From Betaproteobacteria bacterium (GTDB lineage: Bacteria > Pseudomonadota > Gammaproteobacteria > Burkholderiales > Rhodocyclaceae), in NCBI GenBank assembly GCA_016720065.1, contig JADJXY010000002.1:2679001-2743000 (forward strand): 64,000 nt of DNA, given 5' to 3'. The notes under the pieces are model-generated. The model made no database searches. It saw nothing but the letters and a program-made list of their open reading frames with translations, and was not told the DNA's origin. Below are positions 55,581 through 64,000 of this stretch, piece after piece. The first letter of the stretch is position 1. The number at the start of each line of letters is the position of its first letter. The position numbers and the translations under genes are program-made.

Positions 55581-56344
55581 ACACTCCGCTTTCCCCTGGC
55601 GAAGAGGATCTGCACGCCTACGTGGATGGACAGCTCGACCCCGTTCGGCGCGAGGCCGTCGCCGCCTGGCTGGCCGCCCATCCCGCCGAGGCCGCGCGCG
55701 TCGCTGCCTGGGAAGAACAGAAGCACCTGTTGCGCGCGGCCTACGAGCCTGTCCTCAGCGAACCCATTCCCGAATTCCTGCAAGCCGCCGCCCGCACACC
55801 GGCCCGTGCTCCCCGCCGGTATTTCGCCTACGCCGCCGCGGCCGGCTGGCTGGCCCTGGGCGCACTCATCGGCTACGGCTTCAAGGCCACCCAAACCCCC
55901 GGCGAGGCATCGCCACCACCCATCGCCCGCAGCGCCGCCCTGGCCCACGTGGTCTACACCCCGGAAGTGCGCCACCCGGTGGAAGTGGGCGCCGACCAGG
56001 AAGCCCACCTCGCCCAGTGGCTGTCCAAGCGCCTGGGCACCCCTCTCAAGGTGCCCCACCTGGGCGCCGAGGGCTACGCCCTGGTGGGGGGCCGCCTGCT
56101 GCCCGGAGACAGCGGGCCCGTAGCCCAGTTCATGTACGAGGACGCCGGCGGGCGGCGCCTCACCCTCTATATCCGCAGCGACGCCGCCGAAAACCGCGAG
56201 ACCGCCTTCCGCTATGCCCTAGAGGGCAAGATCGGCGTGTTCTACTGGCTGGACGGCAGACTGGGCTACGCCCTCTCCGGCGAACTGCCCAGGGAGAAGC
56301 TTCTTGCCCTCGCCGAAACCACCTACAAGCAGTTGAATCCCTGA
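55577..56344 (+). CDS. Transmembrane anti-sigma factor
   Basis: 255 residues. The N-terminal zinc-finger-like anti-sigma segment (EEDLHAYVDGQLDPVRREAVAAWLAAHP) lacks the HxxxCxxC signature, so it is a non-zinc type. One membrane helix (about residues 83-101), then a periplasmic domain (VEVGADQEAHLAQWLSKRLGTPLKVPHL ... GRLGYALSGELPREKLLALAE). It should hold the sigma factor inactive until a periplasmic signal arrives. Confidence 0.9.
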   Translation: MNTPLSPGEEDLHAYVDGQLDPVRREAVAAWLAAHPAEAARVAAWEEQKHLLRAAYEPVLSEPIPEFLQAAARTPARAPRRYFAYAAAAGWLALGALIGYGFKATQTPGEASPPPIARSAALAHVVYTPEVRHPVEVGADQEAHLAQWLSKRLGTPLKVPHLGAEGYALVGGRLLPGDSGPVAQFMYEDAGGRRLTLYIRSDAAENRETAFRYALEGKIGVFYWLDGRLGYALSGELPREKLLALAETTYKQLNP

Positions 56345-56401
56345 GGAATTTCCTGACCCCGGCACCCCTGGTGCGCCCCCCCTTGGTGCGCCGCAAAAAC
56401 G

Positions 56402-56407
56402 TATAAT
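56402..56407 (+). promoter_or_regulatory. -10 box of the symporter gene
   Basis: A perfect TATAAT, 30 bases upstream of the symporter ATG. A -35 box at good spacing was not found (TTGGTG lies only 13 bases away). Confidence 0.4.
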
Positions 56408-56437
56408 CGCCGCCATCTTTTCCGGGGGTGGTGAATC

Positions 56438-57949
56438 ATGCTGGTCTGGTTCGTGGCGCTTTACCTGTTGGTGTCCATCGGCATCGGCCTCTTCGCCGCC
56501 ACCCGGGTGCACAACTCCAAGGATTTCGCCGTCGCCGGCCGCCATCTTCCGCTGCCGGTGGTCACCGCCACCGTCTTCGCCACCTGGTTCGGGGCCGAGG
56601 CCGTCTTCGGCGCCTCCTCGACCTTCGTACGCGAAGGCCTGGGGGGCGTGGTGGCCGATCCCTTCGGCTCCTCCATGTGCCTCATCATCGCGGGCATCTT
56701 CTTCTCCCGCTACCTGTACAAGCTCAACATCATCACCCTGGGCGACTTCTATCGCATGCGCTACAACCGCACGGTGGAAGTCATCACCACGCTCTGCATC
56801 GTCGCCTCCTACCTGGGCTGGGTGTCGGCCCAGATCAAGGCCCTGGGGCTCATCCTCAACGTGGTGACCAACGACGGCCTGAGCCAGACGGCGGGCATGA
56901 TCCTGGGCGCCGCCATCGTGCTCACCTACACCACCTTCGGCGGCATGCTGTCGGTGGCGGTGCTCGACTTCGTGCAGATGGCGGTGAGCATGGGCGGCCT
57001 CTTCTTCATCGCCACGGTGATGGCCGACAAGACCGGCGGCGCCGGCATCGTCATCGACCACGCGGCGGCCGCCGGCAAGTTCGACTTCTTCCCCGAACCC
57101 GATCCCTGGCTGTGGATCACCTTCCTGGGGGCCTGGGTGACCATGATGCTGGGCTCTATCCCGCAACAGGACGTCTTCCAGCGCATCACTTCCGCCAAGA
57201 GCGCCAAGGTGGCCGTGTGGGGCTCCGTCCTGGGGGCGTCGATCTATTTCTGTTTCTGTTTCGTGCCCATGTTCATCGCCTATTCGGCGACGCTCATCGA
57301 CCCCGCCCAGTACGGCGCCATGCTGGCCTCCGACGCCCCCGAAGATTTCCAGAAGGTCTTGCCGCTGCTGATCATCAACCACACCCCCCTCTTCGCCCAG
57401 GTGATCTTCTTCGGCGCCGTGCTCTCGGCCATCATGAGCTGCTCGTCCGCGACGCTGCTGGCGCCCTCCGTCACCTTCGCCGAAAACATCGTCCGCCCCA
57501 TGGTCCCGGCCATGGGCGACCGGGCCTTCCTGCGGGTGATGCGGATTTCCATCGTCGGCTTCGCCTGCGTCGTGCTCGGCTTTGCCCTCTACTCCAACGC
57601 CTCCATCTTCAAGATGGTGGAAAACGCCTACAAGGTCACCCTGGCCGGCGCCTTCGTCCCCCTCTTCGCCGGGGCGCTGTGGAAGCGCGCCACTTCCCAG
57701 GGGGCGCTGGCGTCCATCGTCGGAGGACTCAGTTCCTGGTTGCTGGTCGAGTTCCTGATCGAGGAAAGTCCGGTACCGCCCCAACTCATCGGCCTGGCCG
57801 TGGGCTTCGTCGGCATGGTCCTCGGCTCCCTCCTGCCCCAGTGGATCGGGCGGCCGACGCACCAGGAAGACCTCCACGCCGCCCTGCATCACCGCGCGGC
57901 GGCAGAGACGCACCACGCCGAACCGCTGCACGAGCATCCCAAGCGCTGA
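56438..57949 (+). CDS. Sodium:solute symporter family protein
   Basis: 503 residues, about 13 membrane helices of the SSS family. FGAEAVFGASSTFVREGLGGVVADPFG, AQIKALGLIL and GAVLSAIMSCSSATLLAPSVTFAENI (Na+ site region) are seen. The hydrophilic tail is His-rich (ALHHRAAAETHHAEPLHEH). Substrate unknown. It lies upstream of the arginine-degrading fusion, which might point to an amino acid, but a 188-base gap separates them and this is only a suggestion. Confidence 0.88.
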   Translation: MLVWFVALYLLVSIGIGLFAATRVHNSKDFAVAGRHLPLPVVTATVFATWFGAEAVFGASSTFVREGLGGVVADPFGSSMCLIIAGIFFSRYLYKLNIITLGDFYRMRYNRTVEVITTLCIVASYLGWVSAQIKALGLILNVVTNDGLSQTAGMILGAAIVLTYTTFGGMLSVAVLDFVQMAVSMGGLFFIATVMADKTGGAGIVIDHAAAAGKFDFFPEPDPWLWITFLGAWVTMMLGSIPQQDVFQRITSAKSAKVAVWGSVLGASIYFCFCFVPMFIAYSATLIDPAQYGAMLASDAPEDFQKVLPLLIINHTPLFAQVIFFGAVLSAIMSCSSATLLAPSVTFAENIVRPMVPAMGDRAFLRVMRISIVGFACVVLGFALYSNASIFKMVENAYKVTLAGAFVPLFAGALWKRATSQGALASIVGGLSSWLLVEFLIEESPVPPQLIGLAVGFVGMVLGSLLPQWIGRPTHQEDLHAALHHRAAAETHHAEPLHEHPKR

Positions 57950-58137
57950 GGGGGCAGATTCGCCCTTCGTGCCCCGCGTGATGAAACGGGGGCTGAGCCT
58001 CCCGAGGGCCGGTAACCCCCCGATCACCGCACGCCACCCGGTGGCGGATTTCGACCGTCCGGCAAAGCTGCCGAACCGCCCCGGGCGACCCTCGTCTAAG
58101 CTGGTAGAGACCCCCCGGCCTGGAGAGGAGGCGCCCC

Positions 58138-60219
58138 ATGCGCAAACTGATCTCCCTGAACCCGACGGTGCAGTGCATCGCGGTCGGCAGTTTTCTCGGC
58201 GGTCCCCATCCCCATCTTGCCGATGCGGCCCCTCCGGGCCGGGCCGGTCTCGTCGCACGGCTGCGGGCCAACGGCCTGGGGGCCGAGTGGGAGGCCCTGG
58301 CACTGGCGGCGCAGGACGACCTGGCCGCCATTTTGGCGCGACTCGCCAGCCGGTGTGCCGAGGTCGTCTCCCGGGCCGACCGCCCTCTGGTGCTGGGGGG
58401 CGATCATTCCCTCGCCGCCGCCACCTGGAAGGGCATCGGCCGCGCCCTGGGCAGCGCCCCCGGCCTGATCTGGATCGACGCCCACCTGGACGCCCACACC
58501 CCCGCCAGCAGCCCCAGCGGCAACGCCCACGGCATGCCCCTCGCCGCCCTGTTGGGCGAAGGTGAGGCGCCCCTGACCGCCATTGCCGGTCCCCTCCTGG
58601 ACCCGGCCCGCGTCGTGGTCATCGGCGCCCGCAGCTTCGAGCCGGCGGAAGCCGAGCGGCTCACGCGCCTGGGCGTGCGCGTCCACCCCATGGCCGAGGT
58701 CCGGGAGCAGGGTTTTGCCGCCGTCTTCGCGGCGGCGCGCCGCGAACTGGGACCCGGCCCCTGGGGCATCAGCCTGGACGTGGATGCCGTGGATCCCGGC
58801 GCCGCCCCCGGCGTCGCCACGCCCGTCCCCGACGGCATCCTGGCCGAGGAATTGCTGGTGGGACTGGCCGGCGTGCTGCGGGAGCGCAGTTGCGTCGGCC
58901 TGGAGATCGTCGAGTTCGACCCGGCCCTGGACCCCCGGGGCGCCACGGCCCGCTTCATCCTGGCCCTGGTCGACGCCGCATCCCGTCCCGACGCCGCCAC
59001 ACTGCGGCGCTGGGAGGAGGGCTTCGGCGCCCGCAACTACGCCCCCCTGCCGGTGGTCCTGACCCGGGGCCAGGGCGCCTGGCTGGAAGACGTGGAAGGG
59101 CGGCGCTACCTCGATTTCATGTCCGCCTATTCCGCCACCAGCTTCGGCCACGGCCACCCGCGCCTGCTGGCCGCCCTGACCGAGCAGGCGGGCCGACTGG
59201 CGGTCACCTCCCGGGCCTATTTCAACGACCGCCTGCCGCGCTTCCTGCGCCGTCTCACCCTGCTCACCGGCTACGACCGCGCCCTGCCCATGAACACCGG
59301 CGTCGAGGCGGTCGAAACCGCCCTCAAGGCTGCCCGCAAGTGGGCCTACGAAGTGAAGGGCGTCCCGCCGGACAAGGCCGAAATCATCGCCTGCGACGGC
59401 AATTTCCACGGCCGCACCCTGGCCGCCGTCGGCCTGTCTTCGGAACCCCAGTACCGCCGGGGCTTCGGTCCCTTCTCTCCCGGCCTGAAGCGCATCCCCT
59501 ACGGCGACCCGGCGGCCCTGGCCGCCGCCATCACGCCCCATACGGCCGCCTTCCTGGTGGAGCCCATCCAGGGCGAGGGGGGCATCGTCGTTCCGCCCCC
59601 GGGCTATCTCGCCGCCTGCGCGGCGCTCTGCCGCCGCCACGAGGTGCTGCTCATCGCCGACGAAGTCCAGACCGGCCTGGGACGCACCGGCCGCCTGCTG
59701 GCCTGCCAGCACGAGAGCGTGCGGCCGGACGGCCTCATCCTGGGCAAGGCCCTGGGGGGCGGCCTGCTGCCGGTCTCCGCCTTCCTGGCCGACGAGGCGG
59801 TGATGGGCGTCTTCCGGCCTGGCGACCACGGCTCGACCTTCGGCGGCAACCCCCTGGCCGCCGCCGTGGCCCTGGCTGCACTGGACGTGCTGGAAGACGA
59901 GGATCTGGTCGCCCGTTCCGCCGCCCTGGGCGAAATTCTGCTGCAGCGCCTGCGCGCCCTGGCTGCCGGGTGTTCCGCCATCGTGGCGGTGCGGGGCCGG
60001 GGGCTGTTCGCCGGCATCGAGCTCGACCCCCGGCGGCTCGACGCCCGCCGTCTGGCCCTGGGCCTCCTGGAACACGGCGTCCTGAGCAAGGACACCCACG
60101 GCACGGTCCTGCGTCTGGCGCCACCGCTCACCCTCCAGCGCGGCGAACTGGATTGGGGACTTGACCGCCTGGCCGAGACCGTGAAGGATTTGGCCGGGAG
60201 GGAGCCGCGGGCGGCGTAA
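58138..60219 (+). CDS. Arginase-ornithine aminotransferase fusion
   Basis: One uninterrupted 693-residue frame. Residues 1-290 form an arginase: GGDHS (H90), DAHLDAH (D114, H116, D118), SLDVDAVDPG (D214, D216), all manganese ligands present. Residues 297-690 form an ornithine aminotransferase: ARNYAPLPVVLTRGQGAWLEDVEG, IADEVQTGLGRTG (D508, Q511), LGKALGGGLLPVSA (PLP Lys K537), STFGGNPLA. Together they would turn arginine into urea plus glutamate semialdehyde/P5C in one polypeptide. The junction is a short linker with no internal start or ribosome site. Strong GGAGAGGAGG upstream of the ATG. Confidence 0.93.
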   Translation: MRKLISLNPTVQCIAVGSFLGGPHPHLADAAPPGRAGLVARLRANGLGAEWEALALAAQDDLAAILARLASRCAEVVSRADRPLVLGGDHSLAAATWKGIGRALGSAPGLIWIDAHLDAHTPASSPSGNAHGMPLAALLGEGEAPLTAIAGPLLDPARVVVIGARSFEPAEAERLTRLGVRVHPMAEVREQGFAAVFAAARRELGPGPWGISLDVDAVDPGAAPGVATPVPDGILAEELLVGLAGVLRERSCVGLEIVEFDPALDPRGATARFILALVDAASRPDAATLRRWEEGFGARNYAPLPVVLTRGQGAWLEDVEGRRYLDFMSAYSATSFGHGHPRLLAALTEQAGRLAVTSRAYFNDRLPRFLRRLTLLTGYDRALPMNTGVEAVETALKAARKWAYEVKGVPPDKAEIIACDGNFHGRTLAAVGLSSEPQYRRGFGPFSPGLKRIPYGDPAALAAAITPHTAAFLVEPIQGEGGIVVPPPGYLAACAALCRRHEVLLIADEVQTGLGRTGRLLACQHESVRPDGLILGKALGGGLLPVSAFLADEAVMGVFRPGDHGSTFGGNPLAAAVALAALDVLEDEDLVARSAALGEILLQRLRALAAGCSAIVAVRGRGLFAGIELDPRRLDARRLALGLLEHGVLSKDTHGTVLRLAPPLTLQRGELDWGLDRLAETVKDLAGREPRAA

Positions 60220-60327
60220 AGTGAAACCGCCCGCATCAACCGGGTTTCCGGTTGAACCGTTGTCCGAATGTGGATTCAAACCCGCACACGGCGAGAAGCC
60301 GGCGGTACAACCAGGAAGGAGCCCAGC

Positions 60328-62250
60328 ATGTCGATCTTCGCCCGCTATCAGAGTCGCTACGAAGCCTCGCAAGAGGAGGAGATGTCGGTCCAGGAATACC
60401 TCGACCTGTGCAAGGCCGACCCCACCGCCTACGCCAGCGTCGCCGAGCGCATGCTGATCGCCATCGGCGAGCCGGAACTCCTCGATACCCGGCTGGAGCC
60501 GCGGCTGTCGCGCATCTTCGCCAACAAGATGATGAAGCTCTACCCGGCCTTCCGCGAGTTCTACGGCATGGAAGAGGTGATCGAGAACATCGTCTCCTAC
60601 TTCCGCCACGCTGCCCAGGGCCTGGAGGAGAAGAAGCAGATCCTCTACCTCCTGGGCCCCGTCGGCGGCGGCAAGTCGTCCCTGGCCGAACGCCTCAAGG
60701 CGCTCATCGAGAAGGTTCCCTTCTACGCCATCAAGGATTCGCCGGTGCACGAATCGCCCCTGGGCCTGTTCAACGTCAATGAGGACGGCCCCATCCTGGA
60801 AGAGGATTACGGCATTCCACGCCGCTACCTGGGCACCATCATGAGCCCCTGGGCGGTGAAGCGCCTCTCCGAATTCGGCGGCGACATCACCAAGTTCCGG
60901 GTGGTGAAGATTCGCCCCTCGGTGCTTTCGCAGATCGCCGTCTCCAAGACCGAACCGGGCGACGAGAACAACCAGGACATTTCCAGCTTGGTGGGCAAGA
61001 TCGACATCAGGAAGCTGGAAACCTATTCCCAGAACGACCCCGACGCCTATTCCTATTCCGGCGGCCTGTGTCTGGCCAACCGGGGCATCCTTGAATTCGT
61101 CGAGATGTTCAAGGCGCCCATCAAGGTGTTGCACCCCCTGCTCACCGCCACCCAGGAGCAGAACTACAAGGGCACCGAGGGCTTCGGCGCCATCCCCTTC
61201 GACGGCCTCGTGCTGGCCCACTCCAACGAGGCGGAATGGCAGGCCTTCAAGAACAACCGCAACAACGAGGCCTTCCTCGATCGCATCTACATCGTCAAGG
61301 TGCCCTACTGCCTGCGGGTGTCGGACGAGATTCACATCTACGAAAAGCTGCTGGTCAATTCGTCCCTCTCCCAGGCCCCCTGCGCGCCGGACACCCTGCG
61401 CATGATGGCCCAGTTCGCCGCCCTGTCGCGCCTCAAGGAGCCGGACAATTCCTCCATCTACAGCAAGATGCGGGTCTACGACGGCGAGAACCTCAAGGAC
61501 ACCGACCCCAAGGCCAAGAGCTACCAGGAGTACCGCGACTACGCCGGGGTGGACGAGGGCATGACCGGGCTGTCCACCCGCTTCGCCTTCAAGATTCTCT
61601 CCAAGGTCTTCAACTTCGACCACCGGGAGGTGGCGGCCAACCCCGTGCATCTGATGTACGTGCTGGAGCAGCAGATCGAGCAGGAACAGTACGCGCCGGA
61701 AATCGAGGAGCGCTACCTGCGCTTCCTCAAGGAATACCTCTCCCCCCGCTACGCCGAGTTCATCGGCAAGGAAATCCAGACCGCCTACCTGGAAAGCTAT
61801 TCCGAATACGGCCAGAACATCTTCGACCGCTACGTCACCTACGCCGACTTCTGGATTCAGGACCAGGAATTCCGCGACCCCAACACCGGCGAAATCCTCG
61901 ACCGGGGGGCCCTGAACGACGAGCTGGAGAAAATCGAAAAGCCGGCCGGCATCAGCAATCCCAAGGATTTCCGCAACGAGGTGGTGAATTTCGTCCTGCG
62001 CGCCCGGGCCAAGCACGACGGCAAGAATCCCTCCTGGACCAGCTACGAGAAGCTGCGGGCGGTGATCGAGAAGAAGATGTTCTCCAACACCGAGGAACTG
62101 TTGCCGGTCATCTCCTTCAACACCAAGGCCAGCGCCGACGAACAGAAGAAGCACCAGGACTTCGTCAATCGTATGATCACCAAGGGCTATACCGAGAAGC
62201 AGGTGCGCCTGCTGTGCGAGTGGTATCTGCGGGTGCGCAAGTCTTCGTGA
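60328..62250 (+). CDS. prkA: PrkA (YeaG) AAA+ serine protein kinase
   Basis: 640 residues. AAA+ N-terminal domain with Walker A GPVGGGKSS (110-118), and the C-terminal PrkA kinase-like region. In E. coli YeaG works with YeaH in nitrogen/carbon starvation and stationary phase. AAGGAG upstream of the ATG; an earlier in-frame ATG 20 codons up lacks similarity. Starts 108 bases after the fusion gene, so possibly in one transcript. Confidence 0.96.
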   Translation: MSIFARYQSRYEASQEEEMSVQEYLDLCKADPTAYASVAERMLIAIGEPELLDTRLEPRLSRIFANKMMKLYPAFREFYGMEEVIENIVSYFRHAAQGLEEKKQILYLLGPVGGGKSSLAERLKALIEKVPFYAIKDSPVHESPLGLFNVNEDGPILEEDYGIPRRYLGTIMSPWAVKRLSEFGGDITKFRVVKIRPSVLSQIAVSKTEPGDENNQDISSLVGKIDIRKLETYSQNDPDAYSYSGGLCLANRGILEFVEMFKAPIKVLHPLLTATQEQNYKGTEGFGAIPFDGLVLAHSNEAEWQAFKNNRNNEAFLDRIYIVKVPYCLRVSDEIHIYEKLLVNSSLSQAPCAPDTLRMMAQFAALSRLKEPDNSSIYSKMRVYDGENLKDTDPKAKSYQEYRDYAGVDEGMTGLSTRFAFKILSKVFNFDHREVAANPVHLMYVLEQQIEQEQYAPEIEERYLRFLKEYLSPRYAEFIGKEIQTAYLESYSEYGQNIFDRYVTYADFWIQDQEFRDPNTGEILDRGALNDELEKIEKPAGISNPKDFRNEVVNFVLRARAKHDGKNPSWTSYEKLRAVIEKKMFSNTEELLPVISFNTKASADEQKKHQDFVNRMITKGYTEKQVRLLCEWYLRVRKSS

Positions 62251-62301
62251 TGGGCCGGGGGCGCGAGGCCTGTGCCGCGCGCCCGACACAGGGAGTCCCC
62301 A

Positions 62302-63570
62302 ATGACGGTACGCATCGTCGATCGGCGGCAGGACAGCAAGAACAAGAGCTCGATCAACCGGAGCCGGTTCATCCAGCGCTTCAAGGGACAGATTCGCAAA
62401 TCGGTGGCCGACGCCATCGCCAAGCGGGGCATCCGCGATCTGGACAACGGCGAAAAAATCGGCATTCCCGGCAAGGACATCTCCGAACCCCATTTCCGCC
62501 ACGGCCGGGGGGGCAAGCGGGATATGGTCCACCCCGGCAACGACCGCTTCAATACCGGCGACCAGGTCGAGCGCCCCCTGGGCGGTGGCAGCGGCCAGGG
62601 CAAAGGCAAGGCAAGCAATGAAGGGGAGGGCCTGGACGATTTCGTCTTTACCCTCACCCGGGACGAGTTTCTCGACATCTTCTTCGACGAACTGGCCCTG
62701 CCCAACCTGATCAAGCGCCAGCTCGCCCGGGTGGATGAATACAAGCGGGTGCGGGCCGGCTATACCCAAACAGGGGTGCCGACCAACATCAATCTGGTGC
62801 GCACCATGCGCGGCGCCGCCGGCCGCCGGGTGGCGGTGGGCGGCCCCTATGCCGCCCGCCTGCGGGAATTGCAGGAGGAACTGGACCGCCTGAAGCGCGA
62901 CGTGCCGGGCGACCCGGACATCGAGCGCATCGAGCGGGAAATCGCCTGCCTCAAGGCGCGCCGCGAGGCCATTCCCTTCATCGACCCCTTCGACCTGCGC
63001 TTCAGCAACCGCATCCGCATCCCCCAGCCTTCGACCCAGGCGGTGATGTTCTGCCTGATGGACGTTTCGGGCTCCATGGACGAGCAGAAGAAGCAGATGG
63101 CCAAGCGCTTCTTCATGCTGCTCTACCTCTTTCTCAATCGCAATTACGAAAAGATCGAGGTGGTCTTCATCCGTCACCACACCGCCGCCGAAGAAGTGGA
63201 CGAAGAGAACTTCTTCCACTCCCGGGAAACCGGCGGCACCATCGTGTCCAGCGCCCTGAAACTCATGCAGCAGATCATCGCCGAGCGCTACAGCTCCAGT
63301 CTGTGGAACATCTACGGCGCCCAGGCCTCCGACGGTGACAACTGGAACGACGACTCGCCCCTGTGCCGGCAAATCCTCGGCGAATCCATCCTGCCCTGCG
63401 TGCAGTACTTCGCCTACATCGAAATCACCGAGGGCGCGCCGCAGAACCTGTGGCTGGAATACGAGCGGCTGCAGGAGACCCACCCGGAGTGCTTCGCCCT
63501 GCAGCGTATCGGCGAGGTCACCGACATCTACCCCGTCTTCCGGGAACTGTTCCACAAGAGGCTGGCATGA
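62302..63570 (+). CDS. yeaH: YeaH/YhbH-family (DUF444) protein
   Basis: 422 residues. VDRRQDSKNKSSINRSRFIQRFKGQIRKSVADAI start, Gly-rich linker, and a von Willebrand A-like domain with the MIDAS motif DVSGSMDEQKK. Works with PrkA. Standard middle gene of prkA-yeaH-spoVR. Confidence 0.95.
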   Translation: MTVRIVDRRQDSKNKSSINRSRFIQRFKGQIRKSVADAIAKRGIRDLDNGEKIGIPGKDISEPHFRHGRGGKRDMVHPGNDRFNTGDQVERPLGGGSGQGKGKASNEGEGLDDFVFTLTRDEFLDIFFDELALPNLIKRQLARVDEYKRVRAGYTQTGVPTNINLVRTMRGAAGRRVAVGGPYAARLRELQEELDRLKRDVPGDPDIERIEREIACLKARREAIPFIDPFDLRFSNRIRIPQPSTQAVMFCLMDVSGSMDEQKKQMAKRFFMLLYLFLNRNYEKIEVVFIRHHTAAEEVDEENFFHSRETGGTIVSSALKLMQQIIAERYSSSLWNIYGAQASDGDNWNDDSPLCRQILGESILPCVQYFAYIEITEGAPQNLWLEYERLQETHPECFALQRIGEVTDIYPVFRELFHKRLA

Positions 63571-63634
63571 GCGGCACACCTTCACGCCCGCCCCCCTTCG
63601 CCCCGCCCCTGGCGGGAATCCCGGCGGGAGCGCC

Positions 63635-64000
63635 ATGAGCAAGAAGAAAATCCGCCCCATCGCCGAAGGCTCCGACTGGACCGTCGAAGCCATCGAGCGC
63701 TACGACGCCGAAATCGGCCGCGTGGCGCGCAACTACGGCCTCGACTGCTACCGCCACCAACTGGAGATCATCACTGCGGAGCAGATGATGGACGCCTACG
63801 CCTCCATCGGCATGCCGGTCTATTACCACCACTGGTCCTTCGGCAAGCACTTCCTGGAAACCGAGAACCGCTACAAGCGCGGCCACATGGGCCTGGCGTA
63901 CGAGATCGTCATCAATTCGGACCCCTGCATCGCCTACCTGATGGAGGAGAACACCCTCACCATGCAGGCCCTGGTGATCGCCCACGCCGCCTACGGCCAC
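63635..64000 (+). CDS. spoVR: SpoVR family protein, 3' end outside window
   Basis: The first 122 residues (EGSDWTVEAIERYDAEIGRVARNYGLDCYRHQLEIITAEQMMDAYASIGMP, YHHWSFGKHFLETENRYKRGHMGLAYEIVINSDPCIAYLMEENT) are highly conserved in SpoVR/YcgB. Works with PrkA and YeaH in cell-wall and stress functions. Truncated by the window end. Confidence 0.95.
   Translation, partial: MSKKKIRPIAEGSDWTVEAIERYDAEIGRVARNYGLDCYRHQLEIITAEQMMDAYASIGMPVYYHHWSFGKHFLETENRYKRGHMGLAYEIVINSDPCIAYLMEENTLTMQALVIAHAAYGH

Noticed and set aside
58096..63693. 1865-codon open frame on the minus strand
   Set aside because: It lies antisense to the fusion gene, prkA and yeaH, all with strong family motifs. Long antisense frames are an effect of high GC in the third codon position. 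The translation is Gly/Ala/Val-rich without domain pattern.

Overview
The window is GC-rich proteobacterial chromosome. The gene orders recA-recX-lptB-rpoN-hpf-ptsN-hprK, ybgC-tolQRAB-pal-cpoB-queE and an SAH-riboswitch-led ahcY-tlyA-metF cluster point to a betaproteobacterium, most likely of the Rhodocyclales (Dechloromonas/Azonexus/Accumulibacter-like). That placement is inferred from gene content and order only.

Layout. 1-5.1 kb: slt (cut by the window edge), 5-FCL, and a cysK-patB-membrane protein operon. 5.2-7.8 kb: an accessory patch with a DUF2283-HTH fusion, a Gp49-like toxin/HTH antitoxin pair with its own palindromic promoter, a decayed DNA methyltransferase fragment carrying palindromic repeats, and VapBC with paired operators. 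7.8-18.4 kb: ilvA, yqaA, a DUF2330/RnfD-like pair, the complete Tol-Pal operon, queE and a PilZ protein. 18.4-23.2 kb: a MITE-like element, then a membrane Ser/Thr kinase, a CsgG-like protein and a secreted protein that look like one uncharacterised envelope system. 23.2-28.8 kb: PTS-Ntr/rpoN, lptB, recX, recA.

28.9-35.9 kb is a chromosomal integron beside recA: intI (minus), an attI region, seven recognisable attC sites and eight cassettes, the last one damaged. Cassette genes are mostly unknown or small: a zinc-ribbon protein, a crAss001_48-like phage protein, membrane proteins, a YdeI-like protein, a VOC protein and a BrnTA remnant. An IS1182-family element sits exactly inside the core site of the seventh attC.

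36-45 kb: a CHASE-PAS-GGDEF protein, the methyl-cycle genes metF, tlyA, ahcY (SAH riboswitch) and metK, and an HD-GYP-like protein. 45-50.9 kb: lpxL, GNAT, dapF-DUF484-xerC, a membrane protein and mlaC. 51-58 kb: acetoacetyl-CoA synthetase, a patatin-like protein lacking its catalytic residues, a lipoprotein/ECF/anti-sigma operon and a sodium:solute symporter. 58.1-64 kb: an arginase-ornithine aminotransferase fusion followed by prkA-yeaH-spoVR, the last cut by the window end.

Caution: at least ten single-base indels interrupt otherwise intact genes (tolQ, tolB, pilZ, kinase, rpoN, recA, the transposase and the HD-GYP gene). Several are in C/G runs and several hit genes a cell needs, so most are probably sequencing or assembly errors. 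The genes are annotated across them.
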